The notes under the pieces: generated by a model
Database searches by the model: none
Seen by the model: only the letters and a program-made list of their open reading frames with translations
Told to the model about the DNA's origin: nothing
Shown here: piece after piece, positions 42,149-50,809 of the stretch
How positions within the stretch are numbered: the stretch's first letter is position 1
Layout of the letters: every line of letters begins with the position of its first letter
Source: Kitasatospora phosalacinea
GTDB taxonomy: Bacteria > Actinomycetota > Actinomycetes > Streptomycetales > Streptomycetaceae
Direction of reading: 5' to 3'
DNA: 64,000 bases
Assembly: GCF_000716545.1 (NCBI RefSeq)
Contig: NZ_JNWZ01000020.1
Location: forward strand, 1 to 64,000
Translations under genes and position numbers: made by a program

Positions 42149-42583
42149 CTACTGCTCGCCGAGGACCATCCACTTGTCCGGCACCGCCAGCGGCGCGAAC
42201 CCGACCCTGGCGTACACCTCGTGCGCGTCCCTGGTGGCGAGCAGCAGGCGGCGCAGGCCGAGCGCGGCGAGCTCGTCCCGGACGGCGGCGGTCAGCGCGG
42301 TGCCCAGGCCCTTGCCGCGGGCCCCGGGGGCGATGAACACGTCGCACAGCCAGGCGAAGGTGGCGCGGTCGGTGACCACCCGGGCGTAGCCCACCTGGGC
42401 GCCCGAAGCGTCCTCGTACAGGCCGAAGTTGAGCGAGTGGTCGATGGCCAGGTCCTGCTTCTCGCGGGGCCGGCCGAGCGCCCAGTAGGCGCCCTCGGAG
42501 AGCCAGCGGTGCACGGCCTCCCGGTCCAGGCGGGCGGGGTCGGTGGAGACGCTGTGGCCGGCGGGGAGGGCGAAGCTCGTCAT
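42149..42583 (-). CDS. GNAT family N-acetyltransferase
   Basis: Predicted 144-residue acetyltransferase: YWALGRPREKQDLAIDHSLNFGLYED, WLCDVFIAPGARGKGLGTALTAAVRDELAALGLRRLLLATRDAHEVYARVGFAPL. The RGKGLG loop binds acetyl-CoA. Two in-frame ATGs (42583, 42592) lack a Shine-Dalgarno sequence. I chose 42583 because a -10-like TTGAAT ends 7 nt before it, which would fit a leaderless message. Substrate unknown. Confidence 0.82.
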   Translation of the reverse strand: MTSFALPAGHSVSTDPARLDREAVHRWLSEGAYWALGRPREKQDLAIDHSLNFGLYEDASGAQVGYARVVTDRATFAWLCDVFIAPGARGKGLGTALTAAVRDELAALGLRRLLLATRDAHEVYARVGFAPLAVPDKWMVLGEQ

Positions 42584-42667
42584 GCGGCGCATTCAAACAG
42601 CCCGGGACCGGCGCGGACGAGCGGTTTTCGGGCGGGCGCCCCCGCCGGACGGGCGGGGGGGGGCGGA

Positions 42668-43861
42668 TCAGGCGGAGACCAGTACGGGCGCCGCCGGGCG
42701 CAGCCGGGTGCGGGTGGCGAGCAGCAGCAGGCCGCCGAGCGTGACGCCGCCGACGGAGCACAGGGCGACGCCGTGCAGGGAGGTGTCGACCAGGGCGCCG
42801 GAGACCGCGTAGCCGGCCGCGTTGCCGGTGGCGAACAGGGTGACCAGCCAGGCGAACGCCTCGGTGACGGTGCCGGTCGGGGCGAGTTCGGCGACCAGCA
42901 CGAACGCGGCGGCCAGCAGCGGGGCCAGCCCCAGGCCGGAGACGAACGCCAGCGCGGCCATCGGCCACGGGCCGGGCAGGAGCAGCAGCGGCAGGTAGCA
43001 GGCGGCCATGCCGAGGGCGAGCACCCAGGTGCGGGTCGCGGTGCCGGCCCGCCAGCGGGCCGCGCCGTAGGCCAGCGCGCCGAGCAGCCCGGCCAGCGCG
43101 GCCACCGCGAGCAGCGTCCCGGCGCCGCCGGGCAGGCCGCCGGGGTGCTGCTCGGCGTACGCGATGAACAGCACGTTCTGCGCGCCGACCGCCCAGCCGG
43201 CGCCGGCCAGGCCGAGCAGCAGCAGGACCAGTCCGGGGGAGCGCAGCGGCCCGAGCGGCCCGGCGGAGGCTTCGCGCGGCGGGGCCTGCCAGGCCCGGGC
43301 GGGCGCGGAGCCGGCCACCACCAGGGCGCCGAGCAGGCCGAGCACGGCGGCGGTCCACAGCGCGGCGGTGGGGGAGAGCACGCCGGCGATCCCGGCGACG
43401 GCGAGCGGCCCGGCGACGTACAGCACCTGCTGGGAGGCGGAGTCGAAGGCGTACGCGGTGTCGAGCTGCTCCTCGGCCACCACGTCGGGCCAGAGCGAGC
43501 GCAGGCAGGGTTCCAGCGGGGGCATGCAGAGCCCGGCGATCGCGGCGCCGAGCGGGGCGGCGAGGGCGGAGCCGGGGGCGAGCGCGAGCAGCGCGTAGCC
43601 GGTGCCGGCCAGCACGGCGGAGGCGAGCAGGACGCGGGGCTGCCCGGTGAGGTCGACGATCCGGCCGAGGACGGGCCCGCCGACGGCGGCGGCGATCGCG
43701 TACGCGGCGGTGGCCAGGCCGATCCGGCTGTACGGGGTGCCGGCCTCGCGCAGGGCGAGCGCGATGACCAGGGCGGTCATGCCGGCGGGGAGCCGGCCGA
43801 GCAGGGTGCCGAGCAGCAGCCGGGTGACGTGCGGGGCGCGGAGCAGTGCGGCGTAGCCCAT
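42668..43861 (-). CDS. MFS transporter
   Basis: Predicted 397-residue exporter-type MFS protein: RAPHVTRLLLGTLLGRLPAGMTALVIALALREAG, GGPVLGRIVDLTGQPRVLLASAVLAG (motif A-like) and a second six-helix half. Substrate unknown. The ATG has CGGAAGGAC upstream. A 14-bp palindrome 34 nt upstream of the start marks a likely operator, although no regulator gene adjoins. Confidence 0.87.
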   Translation of the reverse strand: MGYAALLRAPHVTRLLLGTLLGRLPAGMTALVIALALREAGTPYSRIGLATAAYAIAAAVGGPVLGRIVDLTGQPRVLLASAVLAGTGYALLALAPGSALAAPLGAAIAGLCMPPLEPCLRSLWPDVVAEEQLDTAYAFDSASQQVLYVAGPLAVAGIAGVLSPTAALWTAAVLGLLGALVVAGSAPARAWQAPPREASAGPLGPLRSPGLVLLLLGLAGAGWAVGAQNVLFIAYAEQHPGGLPGGAGTLLAVAALAGLLGALAYGAARWRAGTATRTWVLALGMAACYLPLLLLPGPWPMAALAFVSGLGLAPLLAAAFVLVAELAPTGTVTEAFAWLVTLFATGNAAGYAVSGALVDTSLHGVALCSVGGVTLGGLLLLATRTRLRPAAPVLVSA

Positions 43862-43895
43862 GGGCGTCCTTCCGGCGGGCGGGATGTCACTTCAA

Positions 43896-43909
43896 GTTAT
43901 ACGTATAAC
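43896..43909. promoter_or_regulatory. 14-bp palindrome upstream of MFS gene
   Basis: GTTATACGTATAAC is a perfect palindrome in an AT-rich patch, 34 nt upstream of the MFS start. Its sequence and position fit a repressor operator; GntR-type regulators use GT-rich/AC-rich symmetrical sites of this kind. The cognate regulator is not identified. Confidence 0.55.
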
Positions 43910-43976
43910 CGGATGGACGTCAAAGCCGCCGGGTCGGGCTGATGCCCCGTCAGGAAAGGGTGGTTCGGTAACGATC

Positions 43977-44019
43977 TCAAACAAGTACTTTGAACATCTC
44001 AAAGGTTTGTTGCTAGTGT
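43977..44019 (+). promoter_or_regulatory. Promoter with three TCAAA/TTTGA half-sites before the symporter leader peptide
   Basis: -35 TTGAAC (43990-43995) and -10 TAGTGT (44014-44019) lie 18 nt apart. Over the -35 is CTTTGA-acatc-TCAAAG (43988-44004), a perfect inverted repeat, and a further TCAAA is at 43977. The array suggests a regulator that represses or activates the leader peptide and the symporter. Confidence 0.55.
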
Positions 44020-44026
44020 GCTGGCC

Positions 44027-44164
44027 ATGACCACCGCAGACGCCGCGCGCCAGGCCGGGACGAGCACCCCGCTCGTGCCGCGCTGCCCGCGTCTGCCCGG
44101 TGCCGTGGACGGCCCGCGCCGCTGTCGCTCCGGCGGCTGTATGCGGGCGGCACGCCACTCCTGA
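44027..44164 (+). CDS. Putative 45-residue leader peptide upstream of the symporter
   Basis: A short frame beginning MTTADAARQAG and ending RCRSGGCMRAARHS, with three cysteines and many Arg. The ATG lies 7 nt after the -10 box TAGTGT, the spacing of a leaderless message. The stop is 125 nt upstream of the symporter ATG, and the two are probably on one transcript. The Cys/Arg-rich end is unlike an enzyme. A regulatory role (translation of the peptide controlling downstream expression) is inferred from position only. Confidence 0.4.
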   Translation: MTTADAARQAGTSTPLVPRCPRLPGAVDGPRRCRSGGCMRAARHS

Positions 44165-44289
44165 CGCACCGACACCACGCCTGTCGGCCCCCCGGGTCTC
44201 CCCGCCCGGCCACCGCGTCCGTCGTGCCGCCGCCCCCGCCCCCTCCTCCCCCCCGCCTGCTCCACCACCCCCCCCGGAGACGCACACCC

Positions 44290-45621
44290 ATGTCCACCGC
44301 GCCCGCGCCCACCCTGCTGGGACGCCTCCGCCGCACCCCCTTCTGGGTCCAGATCGTCGGCGGCCTCGTCCTCGGCCTGCTGCTCGGCTGGATCGCCCGG
44401 TCCGGCGACGTGTCCTGGCTGAAGACCACCCTGGACACCATCGGCAAGACCTTCGTCCAGCTGCTCAAGCTGGCCGTGCCGCCGCTGGTCTTCACCGCGA
44501 TCATCGTCTCGGTCGCCAACCTGCGGAACGTCACCAACGCCGCCCGCCTGGCCGCCCGCACCCTGTTCTGGTTCCTCGCCACCTCGCTGATCGCGGTCGC
44601 CGTCGGCCTCGGCCTCGGCCTGCTCACCGACCCCGGCAAGGGCGCGAACCTCTCCACCCAGGGCCTCAAGGGCGTGGAGAAGGGCGGCAGCTGGGTCGAC
44701 TTCCTGACCGGCATCATCCCGACCAACATCGCCGACGCCTTCCTGAAGGTGAACGTCCTCCAGATCGTCTTCCTCGGCGTGGTCGTCGGCGCGGCGATCC
44801 TGAAGCTCGGCGAGAAGGCCGAGCCGGTCCGCAAGCTCTCCGAGGCCGTCCTCGAACTCGTCCAGACCGCCCTGTGGTGGGTCATCCGGCTCGCCCCGCT
44901 CGGCACCCTCGGCCTGATCGGCAAGTCCGTCGCCGTCTACGGCTGGGACCTGCTCAAGCCCTTCTCCACCCTCACCATCGACGTCTACGTCGGCTGCGCG
45001 ATCGTCCTGTTCGGCGTCTACTCGCTGCTGCTGCGCTTCGTCGGCGGCCTCAACCCGCTGAACTTCTTCAAGGGCGCCTGGCCCGCGATCCAGCTGGCCT
45101 TCGTCTCCCGCTCCTCGGTCGGCACCCTCCCGGTCACCCGCCGCGTCACCGAGCGGCTGGGCGTTCCGTCCGAGTACGCGAGCTTCGCCGTCCCGTTCGG
45201 CGCGACCACCAAGATGGACGGCTGCGCCGCGATCTACCCGTCGCTCGCCGCGATCTTCGTCGCCCAGGTGTACGGCATCGACCTCGGCATCAAGGACTAC
45301 CTGCTGATCGCCTTCGTCTCGGTGATCGGCTCCGCGGCCACCGCCGGCCTCACCGGCGCGATCGTGATGCTCACCCTGACCCTCTCCACCCTGGGCCTCC
45401 CGCTGGAGGGCGTCGGCCTGCTGCTGGCGATCGACCCGATCCTCGACATGATGCGCACCGCCACCAACGTGGCCGGCCAGGTCGTCGTCCCGGTCCTGGT
45501 CTCCGCCCGCGAGAAGACCCTCGACCTCACCGCCTACAACACCCCCACCGGTGACCTCCTCGCCGAGGACCGCCCGGCCACCGTCCCGGCCCAGACCGCG
45601 AACGAGCCCGTCGCCGCCTGA
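44290..45621 (+). CDS. Dicarboxylate/amino acid:cation symporter (DAACS family)
   Basis: Predicted 443-residue GltP/DctA-type transporter taking up C4-dicarboxylates or glutamate/aspartate with H+ or Na+. Characteristic parts are TFVQLLKLAVPPLVFTAIIVSVANL, the re-entrant loop SRSSVGTLPVTRRVTERLGVP, the signature FAVPFGATTKMDGCAAIYPSLAAIFVAQVYGI and the substrate/ion site DPILDMMRTATNVAGQ. ATG follows GGAGACG at about 9 nt. A leader peptide and regulated promoter precede it, and a strong terminator follows. Confidence 0.94.
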   Translation: MSTAPAPTLLGRLRRTPFWVQIVGGLVLGLLLGWIARSGDVSWLKTTLDTIGKTFVQLLKLAVPPLVFTAIIVSVANLRNVTNAARLAARTLFWFLATSLIAVAVGLGLGLLTDPGKGANLSTQGLKGVEKGGSWVDFLTGIIPTNIADAFLKVNVLQIVFLGVVVGAAILKLGEKAEPVRKLSEAVLELVQTALWWVIRLAPLGTLGLIGKSVAVYGWDLLKPFSTLTIDVYVGCAIVLFGVYSLLLRFVGGLNPLNFFKGAWPAIQLAFVSRSSVGTLPVTRRVTERLGVPSEYASFAVPFGATTKMDGCAAIYPSLAAIFVAQVYGIDLGIKDYLLIAFVSVIGSAATAGLTGAIVMLTLTLSTLGLPLEGVGLLLAIDPILDMMRTATNVAGQVVVPVLVSAREKTLDLTAYNTPTGDLLAEDRPATVPAQTANEPVAA

Positions 45622-45636
45622 CGCCCGCACTCCGCC

Positions 45637-45672
45637 GAAGGCCCGCACCCCCTCCCGGGGGTGCGGGCCTTC
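45637..45672 (+). terminator. Intrinsic terminator of the symporter gene
   Basis: GAAGGCCCGCACCCCC, TCCC loop, and the 16-nt complement, 15 nt after the stop codon. Confidence 0.85.
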
Positions 45673-45771
45673 GCACGTTGGAGTGACGCTCCCCGAACCG
45701 GGGCGGGCCGGGCCGGGCCGGTCGGGCCGCTGCCGTTCGGGCTGCGGGTGGACACGGCCGGGCTCTGAGCG

Positions 45772-46320
45772 TCAGCGGCGGGCGTGGCGGACCTTGAGGC
45801 GGCCGAAGCCCGGGGTGCCGGTGATGCGGATGGTGGGGCCGGGGGTGGCGGCGGGGGTGCGCGGAGGGCGGTAGCGGACGGTCTTCCAGGCGTTCCGGAG
45901 GCCGTCGAGGTCGACGGTGGCGCCGTGCGGGACGGTGATGGTGGCGCGGCCGAAGCCGAGGCCCAGTTCGATGTCCACGACGGGGTGGTCGATGACCGCG
46001 TCGCCGAGGTCGAGGTGGACCTTGCCGAAGGCGGAGGCCACCTTCAGGACGCGGGGGACGCGCCAGGGGCCGCGGCGGACGAGGCGGCCGTTCACGGCGG
46101 TCAGGGTGACGGCGGCGTCCGGGGCCCCGGCGGGCAGGTCGTGCAGGACGGCGTCGAGCTCGGCGCGGACGGTCGCGGTGAGCGCCGCGTGGACGCGCTG
46201 GTCCAGTTCGTCCTGGGTGATCCGTTCCTCCGCGTAGGCGAGCTGGAGGCGTTCGACGGCGGCGTCGCGGTCGGCGGAGCCGATCCGGAGCTGCGGCGGA
46301 TTCGGGGTCGGGGAGGTCAC
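45772..46320 (-). CDS. DUF1707 SHOCT-like protein
   Basis: Predicted 182-residue protein. The N-terminal DUF1707 module is clear: LRIGSADRDAAVERLQLAYAEERITQDELDQRVHAALTATVRAELDAVLHDL. The C-terminal half (VHLDLGDAVIDHPVVDIELGLGFGRATITVPHGATVDLDGLRN) is a repeated beta-strand DUF2154/LiaF-like region, which in other proteins acts in cell-envelope stress sensing. The GTG start overlaps the stop of the upstream symporter gene by the GTGA overlap, so translation is coupled. The first DUF1707 protein of the window lies at 5735-6280. Confidence 0.85.
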   Translation of the reverse strand: MTSPTPNPPQLRIGSADRDAAVERLQLAYAEERITQDELDQRVHAALTATVRAELDAVLHDLPAGAPDAAVTLTAVNGRLVRRGPWRVPRVLKVASAFGKVHLDLGDAVIDHPVVDIELGLGFGRATITVPHGATVDLDGLRNAWKTVRYRPPRTPAATPGPTIRITGTPGFGRLKVRHARR

Positions 46321-47324
46321 CCGGGCAGCGTAGTACGGGACCAGCGCTGGGCGAGGACGGTGCAGACCATCAGTTGGAGCTGGTGGAACAGCATCAGCGG
46401 GAGCACCGCCAGCCCGACCGCGGGGGCCGGGAACAGGATGGCGGCCAGCGGGAGGCCGTTGGCCAGCGACTTCTTCGAGCCGCAGAACCGGATGGTGATC
46501 CCGTCCGCGCGGGAGAAGCCGAGCCGGCGGGAGGCGAGGCGGGTGAAACCGAGGACGACGGAGAGCAGGGCCAGCGAGATCGCGGCCAGCCAGAGCAGCT
46601 GGCCGGCGGTGACCCGGCTCCAGATGCCCTCGCGGACGCCCTCGCCGAACGCGCTGTAGACGATCAGCAGGATCGAGCCGCGGTCGACCAGCGTGGTGAC
46701 CAGCCGGTGCCGGGCGATCCACGGGCCGACCCGGCGGCGCAGCAGTTGCCCGAGGGCGAACGGGACGAGCAGCTGCAGCACGATGTCGAACACCTGGCCG
46801 CCGTCCACCCCGACGCCGGCGGTGCCGGACAGCAGCCAGGCGGCCAGCAGCGGGGTGAGCACGATGCCCAGCAGGCTGGAGAAGGTCGCCGCGCAGATCG
46901 CCGCCGCGACGTTGCCGCCCGCCACCGAGGTGAAGGCGATCGAGGACTGCACGGTGGACGGCAGCAGGGTGAGGAACAGCACGCCGGTGAACAGCCGCGG
47001 CGGCAGCACCGAGTCCGGCAGCAGCCGGGTCGCCTCGCCGAGCAGCGGGAACAGCACGAAGGTGCAGCAGAGGATCAGCAGGTGCAGCCGCCAGTGCCGG
47101 GCGCCGGCCAGCGCCTCCTGCGGGGAGAGCCGGGCGCCGTACAGGAAGAACAGCAGGGCGACGGCGAACGAGACCGCGTCGGTGACGGCGGTGGCGGCGG
47201 CGCCCCGGGCGGGCAGCAGGGTGGCCAGCAGGACGGTGCCGAGCAGGAGGAGCAGGTAGGCGTCGATGCCGATCCGGCCGAGCGAGCGGTCCAGGGCGCG
47301 GCGGGCGGATCGGAGGCGGTGCAT
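46317..47324 (-). CDS. Bile acid:Na+ symporter-like (BASS/YfeH) family transporter
   Basis: Predicted 335-residue membrane protein with about ten hydrophobic helices. Family motifs: FFLYGARLSPQEALAGARHWRLHLLILCCTFVLFPLLG, LFLTLLPSTVQSSIAFTSVAGGNVAAAICAATFSSLLGIVLTPLL and RFCGSKKSLANGLPLAAILFP. This is the SBF-like (YfeH) group, whose substrates are organic anions of unknown identity in bacteria. Start ATG follows AGAGGA. The downstream DUF1707 gene overlaps its stop codon. Confidence 0.87.
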   Translation of the reverse strand: MHRLRSARRALDRSLGRIGIDAYLLLLLGTVLLATLLPARGAAATAVTDAVSFAVALLFFLYGARLSPQEALAGARHWRLHLLILCCTFVLFPLLGEATRLLPDSVLPPRLFTGVLFLTLLPSTVQSSIAFTSVAGGNVAAAICAATFSSLLGIVLTPLLAAWLLSGTAGVGVDGGQVFDIVLQLLVPFALGQLLRRRVGPWIARHRLVTTLVDRGSILLIVYSAFGEGVREGIWSRVTAGQLLWLAAISLALLSVVLGFTRLASRRLGFSRADGITIRFCGSKKSLANGLPLAAILFPAPAVGLAVLPLMLFHQLQLMVCTVLAQRWSRTTLPG

Positions 47325-47487
47325 GCCCCGATCCTCTCCCGGCGGTGCGCGGGCGCCCGGGGCGGGGTGCCCGGGGAGGGGCCCCGAAACGGGTGGCATC
47401 GGGTGGCAACGGGCGTCATCGGGCAGGGCGGGGAAATGCGGGTGCAACCGGGGGAATGCGGCGGTAATCGGGAATGCGGGAAAAGGC

Positions 47488-47513
47488 AGGAGGCCCGCCG
47501 GGGCGGGCCTCCT
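47488..47513 (-). terminator. Intrinsic terminator of the cold-shock gene
   Basis: On the minus strand AGGAGGCCCGC, CCCG loop, and complement, followed by GCCTTTTCCC, 60 nt beyond the cold-shock gene stop. Confidence 0.75.
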
Positions 47514-47572
47514 TGGGAACTGCTACTCGTACGGACCCGAGGGGCCGTGAGCGATCAAATGGAGATCGCCGC

Positions 47573-47776
47573 TCAGACGGGGGTGACGTTCTCCGCCTGC
47601 GGGCCCTTCGGGCCCTGAGTGACGTCGAAGCTGACCGCCTGGTTCTCCTCCAGCGAGCGGAAGCCGCTCGCGTTGATGGCGGAGTAGTGGACGAAGACGT
47701 CGGGGCCGCCGCCCTCCTGGGCGATGAAGCCGAAGCCCTTTTCGGCGTTGAACCACTTGACGGTTCCGGTCGCCAT
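47573..47776 (-). CDS. Cold-shock domain protein (CspA family)
   Basis: Predicted 67-residue single cold-shock domain that binds single-stranded RNA and DNA. It has RNP1 KGFGFI and RNP2 VFVHYS, the start [17 protein letters not shown] and the family length. It should act as an RNA chaperone. ATG follows AAGGAGAACGGT. The region upstream holds two hairpins with T-runs (see separate entries), so expression may be controlled through a structured leader. Confidence 0.97.
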   Translation of the reverse strand: MATGTVKWFNAEKGFGFIAQEGGGPDVFVHYSAINASGFRSLEENQAVSFDVTQGPKGPQAENVTPV

Positions 47777-47850
47777 ACCGTTCTCCTTGCGAGGGACGTA
47801 GTGGACGCCACACCTTGTGGCGCCCGGGTCCGCTGCGCTGATCGCCCCGC

Positions 47851-47873
47851 CTCCGGACGAGTCCGGAGTTTTT
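47851..47873 (+). terminator. Hairpin with T-run in the csp leader region
   Basis: CTCCGGAC-GA-GTCCGGAG followed by TTTTT on the plus strand. As there is no plus-strand gene upstream, it is not an ordinary terminator. On the minus strand it would form a stem in the csp 5' untranslated region, 75 nt before the start. Confidence 0.45.
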
Positions 47874-47931
47874 CGCACAGTGCTTCAATCGAAGTTCAAT
47901 TGACGCCTGATACTGCTGAAAAATTACAAAA

Positions 47932-47958
47932 AGCCTGCGGTTACATGCTCCGCAGGCT
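47932..47958 (-). terminator. Terminator-like hairpin upstream of csp
   Basis: On the minus strand AGCCTGCGG, a nine-base loop, CCGCAGGCT, then TTTTTGTAATTTTT. The shape is that of an intrinsic terminator, placed about 155 nt before the csp start, so it may be an attenuator or may stop transcription arriving from the mqnA side. Confidence 0.45.
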
Positions 47959-48004
47959 CCAAGTACTGCAAGGGGAATCAAACTGCAACTGAGTGGAACG
48001 GTAG

Positions 48005-49018
<1,014 letters not shown>

Positions 49019-49103
49019 GGAATTCGCGCTCCCGGCCGGCCGCCGCCCTGGAATGATCGGACCGGCCGAGGTGCGGTGCCCGGCGGCACGAGGGGAGGCG
49101 GGC

Positions 49104-50720
49104 ATGGAACCGCTGACGGCCGACGATCCGGCGGCGATCGGCGACTACCGGCTGCTGCGCCGGCTCGGCGCGGGCGGCATGGGCCGGGTCTACCTGGGCC
49201 GGACCGCGGGCGGGCGGACCGTCGCGGTCAAGGTGGTGCGCCCGGAACTCGCCGACGACCCCGAGTTCCGGGCCAGGTTCCGCCAGGAGGTGTCCGCCGC
49301 CCGGCGGGTCGGCGGCCGCTGGACCGCCCCCGTGCTGGACGCCGACACCGAGGGCCCCCGCCCCTGGGTCGCCACCGGCTACGTGGCCGGCCCCTCGCTC
49401 GGCGAGGCCGTCCGCACCGCCGGGCCGCTCCCCGTCCCCTCCGTGCACGCCCTCGGCGCCCGGCTCGCCGAAGCCCTGGAGCAGGTGCACGCCCTCGGCC
49501 TGGTGCACCGGGACGTCAAGCCGTCCAACGTGCTGCTCACCCTGGACGGCCCCCGGCTGATCGACTTCGGCGTGACCCGCGCGCTGGACGCCGCCACCCT
49601 CACCCACAGCGGCTACGTGGTCGGCTCGCCCGGCTTCATGTCGCCCGAACAGGCCGCCGGCTCACCCACCGGACCGGCCGGCGACGTCTTCTCGCTCGGC
49701 GCGCTGCTGGCCTTCGCCGCGACCGGCGCGGCCCCGTTCGGCGAGGGCGTCAGCGCCCCCGTCCTGCTCTACCGGGTGCTCCACGAGGAGCCCGTGCTCG
49801 ACGGCCTCGACGGCGAACTGCGCGCGGTGGTCACCGCCTGCCTGGCCAAGGACCCGGCCCGTCGCCCCACCCCCGCCGAGCTGCGCGCCCGGCTCGCCCC
49901 CGCCGCCGCGGACGGCCCCGAGGGCTGGCTGCCCGGCCCGCTGGCCGCCGCGGTCGGCCGCGCCGCCGTCGGGCTCCTCGACCTGGAGGACGACCGCGGG
50001 CCGGGCGGCGCCCCCGGCCCGGACCGGGCGCCGACGGACCGGGCGCCGACCGTGCTGGACGGCGGACGGCGGCGGGAGCGGCGCGGCCGGAAGCCCCGGA
50101 CGGCGGTGGCCGCCGCCGCGGTGGTGCTGGCGGGCGCGCTGTACGGCGGGTTGGCGGCGAGCGGCAACCTGCCCTGGGCGAAGGCGGGCCCCGGGCCGAG
50201 CGCCTCGCCCGGGCACGACGCGGCCACCGGGACGCCGGGCGGGAGCCCGAGCGCGGGTGCGAGCCGGGGCCGGAGCGCGAGTCCGGGGCCGGGCCCGAGT
50301 TCGAGCCCGAGCCCGAGCCCGAGTTCGAGTTCGAGCAGTGCGGCGACACCGGTGAAGGGGGACGGCAAGGCGCTGCCCGACGCGTTCGTGGGCACCTTCA
50401 AGGGCACCATCACCACCAGCGTCCTCCCGCTGCCGTCCACCTTCACCGTGACCTTCACCGCCGGGAAGGTCGGTGAGGAGGTCGGGCACACCAGCAACGC
50501 CTCGGCGTTCGACAGCACCGTCTGCCGGGGCGTGCTCACCCTGCTCTCGGTCGAGGGCGGCAAGGCGCTGCTCCAGGAGCGTCCGGAGGGCGGCGACAGC
50601 GGCTGCACCGGCGCCCCCGAGAAGCAGACGTACACCCTGCTGGGCGGCGGCGGCCTGCACCTGGCGGTCAGTGGGGCCCCGCTCGGCACCGATCCGTCGG
50701 GGGACCTGGCCAGGCAGTGA
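49104..50720 (+). CDS. Ser/Thr protein kinase with extracytoplasmic domain
   Basis: Predicted 538-residue transmembrane kinase. The N-terminal Hanks-type catalytic domain is complete: GAGGMGRV loop, K43 (VAVKVV), HRDVKPSNVLL catalytic loop, DFGVTRALD and GSPGFMSPEQAAG. A transmembrane helix (about 331-353) follows. The extracytoplasmic part begins with a Pro/Ser-rich spacer of repeated GP/SP/SS units and ends in a small beta-rich domain (AFVGTFKGTITTSVLPLPSTFTVTFTAG) whose ligand is unknown. ATG follows AGGGGAGG. It sits between mqnA and mqnC but need not act on them. Confidence 0.92.
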   Translation: MEPLTADDPAAIGDYRLLRRLGAGGMGRVYLGRTAGGRTVAVKVVRPELADDPEFRARFRQEVSAARRVGGRWTAPVLDADTEGPRPWVATGYVAGPSLGEAVRTAGPLPVPSVHALGARLAEALEQVHALGLVHRDVKPSNVLLTLDGPRLIDFGVTRALDAATLTHSGYVVGSPGFMSPEQAAGSPTGPAGDVFSLGALLAFAATGAAPFGEGVSAPVLLYRVLHEEPVLDGLDGELRAVVTACLAKDPARRPTPAELRARLAPAAADGPEGWLPGPLAAAVGRAAVGLLDLEDDRGPGGAPGPDRAPTDRAPTVLDGGRRRERRGRKPRTAVAAAAVVLAGALYGGLAASGNLPWAKAGPGPSASPGHDAATGTPGGSPSAGASRGRSASPGPGPSSSPSPSPSSSSSSAATPVKGDGKALPDAFVGTFKGTITTSVLPLPSTFTVTFTAGKVGEEVGHTSNASAFDSTVCRGVLTLLSVEGGKALLQERPEGGDSGCTGAPEKQTYTLLGGGGLHLAVSGAPLGTDPSGDLARQ

Positions 50721-50763
50721 GCGGCGCGGAACGGGCCTGCGGTGGGCCGGAAATGTGCTGGCG

Positions 50764-50769
50764 TAGGCT
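50764..50769 (+). promoter_or_regulatory. -10 box upstream of mqnC
   Basis: TAGGCT matches the TANNNT consensus and lies 40 nt before the GTG of mqnC. No clear -35 was found. Confidence 0.35.
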
Positions 50770-50809
50770 GAACCGGTCGCCCCTCCGATGAAGAAAGCAG
50801 GCCCGCCAG

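Noticed and set aside
50290-50340. Hexamer repeats (GAGCCC/GAGTTC) inside the kinase gene
   Set aside because: They encode the Pro/Ser spacer between the membrane helix and the outer domain; ordinary low-complexity linker, not a separate element.
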